From Smittium culicis (taxonomy: Eukaryota > Kickxellomycota > Harpellomycetes > Harpellales > Legeriomycetaceae): DNA of 24,405 bases. The notes below the pieces were generated by a model, which saw only the letters and a list, made by a program, of their open reading frames with translations, was not told where the DNA came from and did no database searches. Each line of letters starts with the position of its first letter. The stretch's first letter is position 1. Below, piece after piece: positions 19,076 to 24,405 of the stretch. The stretch spans positions 1 through 24,405 of the forward strand of contig LSSN01000607.1 in NCBI GenBank assembly GCA_001970855.1, in the 5' to 3' direction. The translations under genes and the position numbers were made by a program.

Positions 19076-19991
19076 TAGTTATTTTATTTTAATATAATCG
19101 ACTAAAATTTTCTTTTTCCAACTTTAAAGCTTTGCTTTTTTGGGTTTATTTACATTCTTTGGCAAGATATTTCAATATTATTAAATGATTATTATTTCTG
19201 TTTTTATTTCTCTAAAATTTAATTTTTTGTTTAAAGTTTAACGCATTGCTATTCCTTCGTAATATGCTTCGTGATATTATTCTTCGACGAATTTTTTTAA
19301 CGTCAAGCATTTTTGTTGTGTAGAAATTAATATAATTAAAAAATGTGGAAATAAAAAAATGTATTTTATCTGCCACTTTCCTGTAATTATTTTCAATTTT
19401 AAAACATGACACAACATTAAGTTTTTGAAACGATCTATTTTTCATAATTGCTCAAAGAAATTATTTTGTAATTAAAAAGTGCGAATTTTTAATTTGTTTG
19501 GATTTATAATGACAGAGCTATTAAATTTTTTAGTTTGAAATTAAAAACAAAAAATCTTTATTTTATTATAATATTACAGTACTGATATAGATATCTATAC
19601 CAGTTAAATTATGATAAATATTTAAATTTGTATTTATAAATAGAAGTGTTTTTTAATACCACAATAATAATCTGGAGTTGATAATGCACATTTGAAATAG
19701 TCATTTAAAAAAATTTCTATGAAAAGAATCATTCGAACAATTATATTGCATACTGTATTATTTGATGCTTCTGAAATTCAATGATCTAACCAAAGTTATT
19801 GAAATTCTGGGAAACAAACATAATTCTTTATCGAGAAAATAAATTAGAATTTTTTTCTTTTCCACTAATTATTTTCTAAAATAATACAGATACTCTTATT
19901 TGATTTAGACCCAGAGATAAAAGTTAATTATAGGCCAAGTTTCTCATGAAGGAATAAAATTCTTTATTCTATGAATTTCAAAACCAAATTA
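19076..19991. other. AT-rich DNA between the two transposon relics
   Basis: It probably includes the eroded 5' part of the Tc1-like element (a minus-strand frame at 19445-19212 has DVKKIRRRIISRSILRR but no clear helix-turn-helix). Nothing else is supportable. Confidence 0.5.
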
Positions 19992-20835
19992 CAGGTAACT
20001 CTCGTTATTCGCGAGTTTTTTATTCACGAAAATTCAAAATTTGTGCTTTTTTATTTTTCCGATTTTTTTTTTTCGCGAATCAAGTTTATTTTACTACAAA
20101 AATTCCATAAAACTAAGACTATGCTTTAAGATAAGGCAGTAGTGATTTCCTTAACTGAAGCTAGTAATAAATACAAATTGGATGAGTCAATGTTTAAAAT
20201 TTTTTTATTTATTGAGCTGAAACCCTAGTTTTACTTTTTATTTTTGATTGTAATTTAATTATATTTCATACTTTTTTTATTTTTTTTTAAAGTATTAAAA
20301 ATGGAAACATCTTCAAAAAAAAGAGTAAGTCGATGTCAGTATTTGAAAAGATAGAAGCTCTTGACACATTACAAAATGAAATTAATGTATCCAAAGTTGT
20401 AAAAATGAGAGAAATAAATGAAAGCACTTTGAGTTATATTGTTAAAAACCTTGAAAAAAATAGAAAAATGTATGCGATTTCGACTGGCTATTGTATGATA
20501 AGATTTTTTTTCTTAAACATGAGATTATTTCAAACATGGAAAAAAATCTAAAAGAATGGATAGACTTACAGTTGAGGAAAAATTCCGCAGCTACAGTAGC
20601 ATCTATTAACCAAAAATCGATGTAAATATTTCAGGGTATTAAAGAAGCTTCCCCAAGTGAAGAAAATATCATGTTTTCTGCAAATAGTGGTAGTTTGAAA
20701 ATTTTAAAAGTAGGGAAGGTCTCCATTATATAAAATTTACTGGAGAAGCAACAAATAGCGATCATATATCTGCAAGAGTATTCCTTAAAGAATCGAGTAA
20801 AACTATTTTAAAAGGGGATTTTCTACCCTGTCAGG

Positions 20836-21238
20836 TAAATTCTTTTTATTAAAATTGCCAGATCCTTTCTGGGGTTCTAAGAACATGTTTATTATTACGA
20901 TAGATAATTTATTAGTAGCCTTATTTTCTCATTCAACAATTATTAGTTTATTAAATTGTATTTTATTTTATAACGTAACTAAGTTAAATTAAAATTCGAA
21001 AGGAAATCTTCTTTTAAGTTCTCCGATGATGTCCCTTTCTTATTTCCTTTTTCTTGGACTCGTATATGTTTTTTTTTTTTTGCCTTTCTTTTCTTTTCTT
21101 TTCTTTTCTTTTCGACTATCAATAGCACTTTTCTTAATAACGAATTAAATAATACTTAGAAAATAATTGTATAATGCTTATGTATACATGTTCCAATACG
21201 ACAAAATAAATATTTCCAATTTAGCTTAATTTTATTTA
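20836..21238. other. Insertion inside the Tigger transposase frame
   Basis: Transposase homology stops after GDFLPCQ (about 20835) and resumes at FNIDENCLY (about 21245), two blocks that are nearly adjacent in Tigger proteins. The intervening ~400 bp has a different texture, with a T15 run and a CTTTT pentamer tract, and no coding signal. It may be a nested element. It starts GTAAAT directly after CAG, so an intron is conceivable, but no clean TTAG or CAG acceptor lies at the junction. Confidence 0.6.
21084..21113 (+). repeat. (CTTTT)n pentanucleotide repeat
   Basis: About six units of ctttt preceded by a T run; lies within the insertion in the Tigger relic. Confidence 0.9.
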
Positions 21239-22937
21239 TATATATTTAATATCGACGAAAATTGTCTTTATTAGGAAATATTAAAATAAAAAGTATGTTT
21301 CATTGGAAGAAAAAACAGTTTCTGGGTTTAATCTCATAAAAAAAAAAGTTACATTGATGCTAGGATCAAGTTCAACAGGAGATTATAAATTCAGTCCAAT
21401 GTCAATAAACGCTTTTGAAACCCCTGGAACTTTAAAAGGGCACAATAAATGTGATCTCAAAGTAATTTGGAAGTCTTCAAAAAGTATTTATATGATAAAG
21501 TACATTTTCAGCCAGTATTTTAAGAATGAACTCCAGTATTAGCTAAAATATTATTGAAAAAAGATGAAAATTGACTTGTAAATTTAATTTTAATTGAAAG
21601 TACATCAGTCACTCTAATTATACTTCTAATCTAATAGTGGGAATATATGTTCTTTTGATTCCGCTAAACACAACTCATTTAATTCAGCCAATAGACAAAA
21701 TAATTTTTTAGAAATTTAAACCATAATATTAAAAAAAGCTTTTTAAAAGCTACAAGTCTCAGCAAGCAATGCAAATAATACAATATCAGATTTTTTGAAT
21801 AATTATATCATAATGAATTCAGTAGATATTATCATATAATCCTGAGTGCTAGAACCAGTATCATATTTTATAGGTGCCTGGATAATATAATACCATAGAT
21901 ATCCTAAAATAGATTTATAGAAATAGGCACTATGATTTCAAATCTAAAAATATAATCTCCTAAATATTAGTACAGAATTGAGGTTTAAAGATCTAACATA
22001 GGATTACATAAACGATGATCTATAGACGAAAATTCTGATGATGAAAAATTTTGTGAAAGTTTATTGAATAGAAATGAAAATTATCACAATGATGAAATCC
22101 AAACTGATAATTACTTAATTTAAAGTCTAAATAAATGATTTGGTCTTATAAAAAAAGGGCCAGTTATTTTTGATCAATCCAAATATTATAAGGAAAGCTC
22201 AAAAATTATAAATTCAAAAATTAGATGACATATTCATCCATACTATGATGTTATAAACTGCTCAAAAAAAAATTTTAAGCAGAACGTTAAACTTTTATAA
22301 ATTTAGATAAAACTTTTTCTTGTTAAAAAAATCAAATACAATATTTAATTTACTTTATTAAAATAAAATTATTTTCTATAATATAAATGATATAAATATA
22401 AATTTATACGGATTAATCAAACAGGCAACTCTTTTTGTATAATAATATCTATTAAAGCTATTATCACGCATATCGTTTGTTTTACACAGTTCTAAAATTA
22501 AGGCAGGAATTTTTAGTTATTAAATTTTTCTGGAAAAATGTTTATTAATCGATTCTAAAAATTATAAATTGGGATAAGTTAATTTTTTTTTGTATATTTT
22601 ATATTATAATATATAAATTATTACTCACTTTATTCACTCAATCATACTATTTAATTTTAGCATAGAAGCTACTTGAAATGATAACAATTCTTTCGTGTAT
22701 TTAATTCGTTTCGTTTTTTATTTATTCGTTTAAAGTAATTTAAAAATAAAAATTAAAGATGTAAAAGGTGCTTTATGAGCGATATTTATATTTTATTGAG
22801 ATCATGTATAAATAAGATGAGCTGGGTGACCAAAGTTAGCTTGAAATAAACTATTAAAAATTTCGCGTAAAATGAAAATCCTGATTTTGAATTTTTTTTA
22901 AAAAAATAATATGTAAATACAGAAAGAGAAATTCCTG

Positions 22938-24254
22938 TTTTCCCAATTTTTTTAGTATTCGCGATTAAAATCAAAATATTTTATTTTACAGTTTAATATT
23001 ATTATTATTTTTCGCGAATTTTAATGACTAAATTTTTTTCCAATTCTGCTCTAAATTGCGCAAAAATTAATTTTTATTTTAATAGTGCCATTTTTCTTAG
23101 TTATTGGCTAAATTTTCAATCTCTAATACTGAATTTGAATTCAATTGTGTATTTTAAATACTATTAATTTCATAAAACTTTCTAAATTAAATTTTATATA
23201 ATAAATTCAAAGATTTTAAATTTTTTCAATAAGTTTTAATAACTTCTTTTCTTCAAAAATGTAACCTTTAATTGAATTAATAGTTGAAAATACAACATTC
23301 AGATCATACATATCTAGTTTTTCCTGATATATATATCTTATAGGTATTTATCTGTAAATTTATATTTCTTTTTCAATGAGATTTGTCAAAAAAAATACGA
23401 TATTAAGGTTATTATTTCTTAAGTTTTTACGTAAATTAAATTATTTAAGAATCAAGATACTGTCTTTTCGGATTTAAATACTAGCCCAGCTTTTGAAATA
23501 ATCATTTAACTTGTTCCAATAATTGATTTATTAGTCTTTAGATACATTTTAATGTTGGAATTTTAAGATTTTCTGGTTAAAAAAACCTTCTAAACTTATA
23601 TCAAAGCATTCTTGATTAATTATTTAGAGAATAAAATTCGAGTAAAGCCCTATATGTATACATTATCTGAATATGAAAATTTTCTGAAATTATTATTTGG
23701 AACTCTTTAATAAGAAATATTTCATAAATTAATTGAGCAGATTTCATGATATGGCTGTTGATCGTTATATATAACGCAAAATTTTTTTTTTTTGCTTCAG
23801 AAAATATATGAGCTATATATTTGTTAACAATAAATAAAAATGAATAATTAATTTAATAATTCGCAAGTTTTAACTTCAAAATATTGTATATAATATGTAA
23901 AAAATATACCATTATAAGCTTATCGGTAAAAATTTAGACTATTTGAGCTATTTTAGTCATTATATAAATGAAATTTATTAATAATGTTATTTATTATTGT
24001 GTATTATAACATCTACTGTAGCAAATTTTATATAAAAATTTCAATAATTAGTATTATAATTGTTGTTGTTATAATTTTAAAATTTGGAATTATTATCCAA
24101 AGGCTATTCGAAAAAATGGAATATTAAAAAAATTATTTTTAATGAAAAATTGGGCGTTAAATTTAAAACCTGAAAAAAATATTTTAGAATAACAAATATT
24201 CAATAGATAAAAATTAAATTAAATAGCTTTGAAAAATTTAATTGCACTGAAATT
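22938..24254. other. Very AT-rich non-coding DNA
   Basis: Stops in every frame, long A/T runs and short palindromes such as ttcgcgaa near 23012. Nothing else can be supported. Confidence 0.75.
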
Positions 24255-24405
24255 ATAAATATAAATATAAATATAAATATAAATATAAATATAAATATAA
24301 ATATAAATATAAATATAAATATAAATATAAATATAAATATAAATATAAATATAAATATAAATATAAATATAAATATAAATATAAATATAAATATAAATAT
24401 AAATA
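24255..24405 (+). repeat. (ATAAAT)25 microsatellite, runs off the window end
   Basis: Twenty-five perfect tandem copies of ataaat plus one base, with no interruption, up to the last base. The true length is unknown because the window ends inside it. Confidence 0.99.

Larger units (their letters stand above)
20301..22140 (+). pseudogene. Tigger/pogo transposase pseudogene (CENP-B HTH plus DDE_1)
   Basis: Order of recognisable blocks: METSSKKRVS, a frameshift, then VFEKIEALDTL, VSKVVKM and ESTLSYIVKN (first CENP-B-like helix-turn-helix, 20301-20470); MEKNLKEWIDLQLRKNS and IKEASPSEEN with FSANSG (second HTH region); HYIKFTGEATNSDHISA (about 20727-20780); FNIDENCLY with the first catalytic Asp at 21254-21256; SLEEKTVSGFNLIKKK, VTLMLGSSSTGDYKF and VIWKSSKS (21301-21480); IPLNTTHLIQPID (about 21658-21700). 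The second catalytic Asp, expected just before that block, falls at a stop codon. Multiple stops and frameshifts make it non-functional. About 400 bp of foreign sequence separates the DHISA/GDFLPCQ part from FNIDEN. Confidence 0.9.
19992..22937 (+). mobile_element. pogo/Tigger-type transposon relic, about 2.9 kb
   Basis: The left end CAGGTAACTCTCGTTATTCG follows a TA dinucleotide (19990-19991), the target and terminal form of Tigger/pogo elements (Tc1/mariner superfamily). At the right, 22840-22937 resembles the inverted left end: attttgaattttttt, then an A-rich stretch and agaaagagaaattcctg. It is heavily mutated and the flanking TA is lost, so this boundary is tentative. Inside lies a CENP-B/DDE transposase pseudogene (20301 to about 22140). 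The length is a typical 2.4-2.5 kb plus a ~400-bp insertion. Confidence 0.8.

Noticed and set aside
24255..24405. Telomere repeat
   Set aside because: ATAAAT lacks the G-rich strand of telomeres; it is a simple microsatellite.
24255..24405. CRISPR array
   Set aside because: Contiguous six-base units with no spacers, in a eukaryotic context; no array elsewhere in the window.

Overview
The window looks like part of a nuclear contig from an AT-rich, intron-bearing eukaryote, most likely a fungus and perhaps an early-diverging one. The placement rests on short GT...AG introns (mostly 85-140 nt), compact spacing of conserved genes, and the gene set: an Ipi1/TEX10-type ribosome-biogenesis factor, Bet3, Rfc3/RFC5 and ribulose-phosphate 3-epimerase. 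A gut fungus of the Harpellales type (Smittium-like) would fit, but that is a guess from composition and style.

Layout. 1-4229 is gene-poor AT-rich DNA with a perfect heat-shock-element palindrome (1351-1368), a hairpin (2143-2187), a possible reverse-transcriptase relic (about 2840-3290) and an unclassified segment (3355-3640). 4230-9820 holds three + strand genes in a row: two small Stn1/RPA2-like OB-fold genes side by side (4230-4975 and 5187-5722), then a 15-exon Ipi1/TEX10 homologue (6018-9820, 763 aa as modelled). bet3 follows (10560-11418, +) and converges on rfc3 (12688-13973, -). Between these two lies a 507-nt assembly gap flanked by two diverged copies of the same ~172-bp sequence. 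rpe1 (14939-15625, -) is a single exon. 15626 to the end is a transposon graveyard: two colinear 190-bp TTAA-flanked MITEs (piggyBac-like), a Tc1/mariner transposase pseudogene (- strand) and a pogo/Tigger-type transposase pseudogene (+ strand) with a ~400-bp insertion. The window ends inside a (ATAAAT)25 microsatellite.

The identified genes are housekeeping functions: telomere or single-strand DNA binding (the OB-fold pair), 60S pre-ribosome processing (Ipi1/TEX10), ER-Golgi vesicle tethering (Bet3), PCNA clamp loading (Rfc3) and the pentose phosphate pathway (Rpe). They are not an operon; their proximity need not mean joint function. The closest thematic link is between the Stn1-like pair and Rfc3, both tied to DNA replication and telomere upkeep.

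Most unusual points: the tandem OB-fold genes, one with a three-codon upstream ORF one base before its start; the perfect HSE nested inside a larger inverted repeat with no gene nearby; the MITE pair; the diverged duplication around the gap; and a 15-residue Ser-rich insertion in Rfc3. I found no convincing tRNA, rRNA, CRISPR array or clearly new defence or biosynthetic system.
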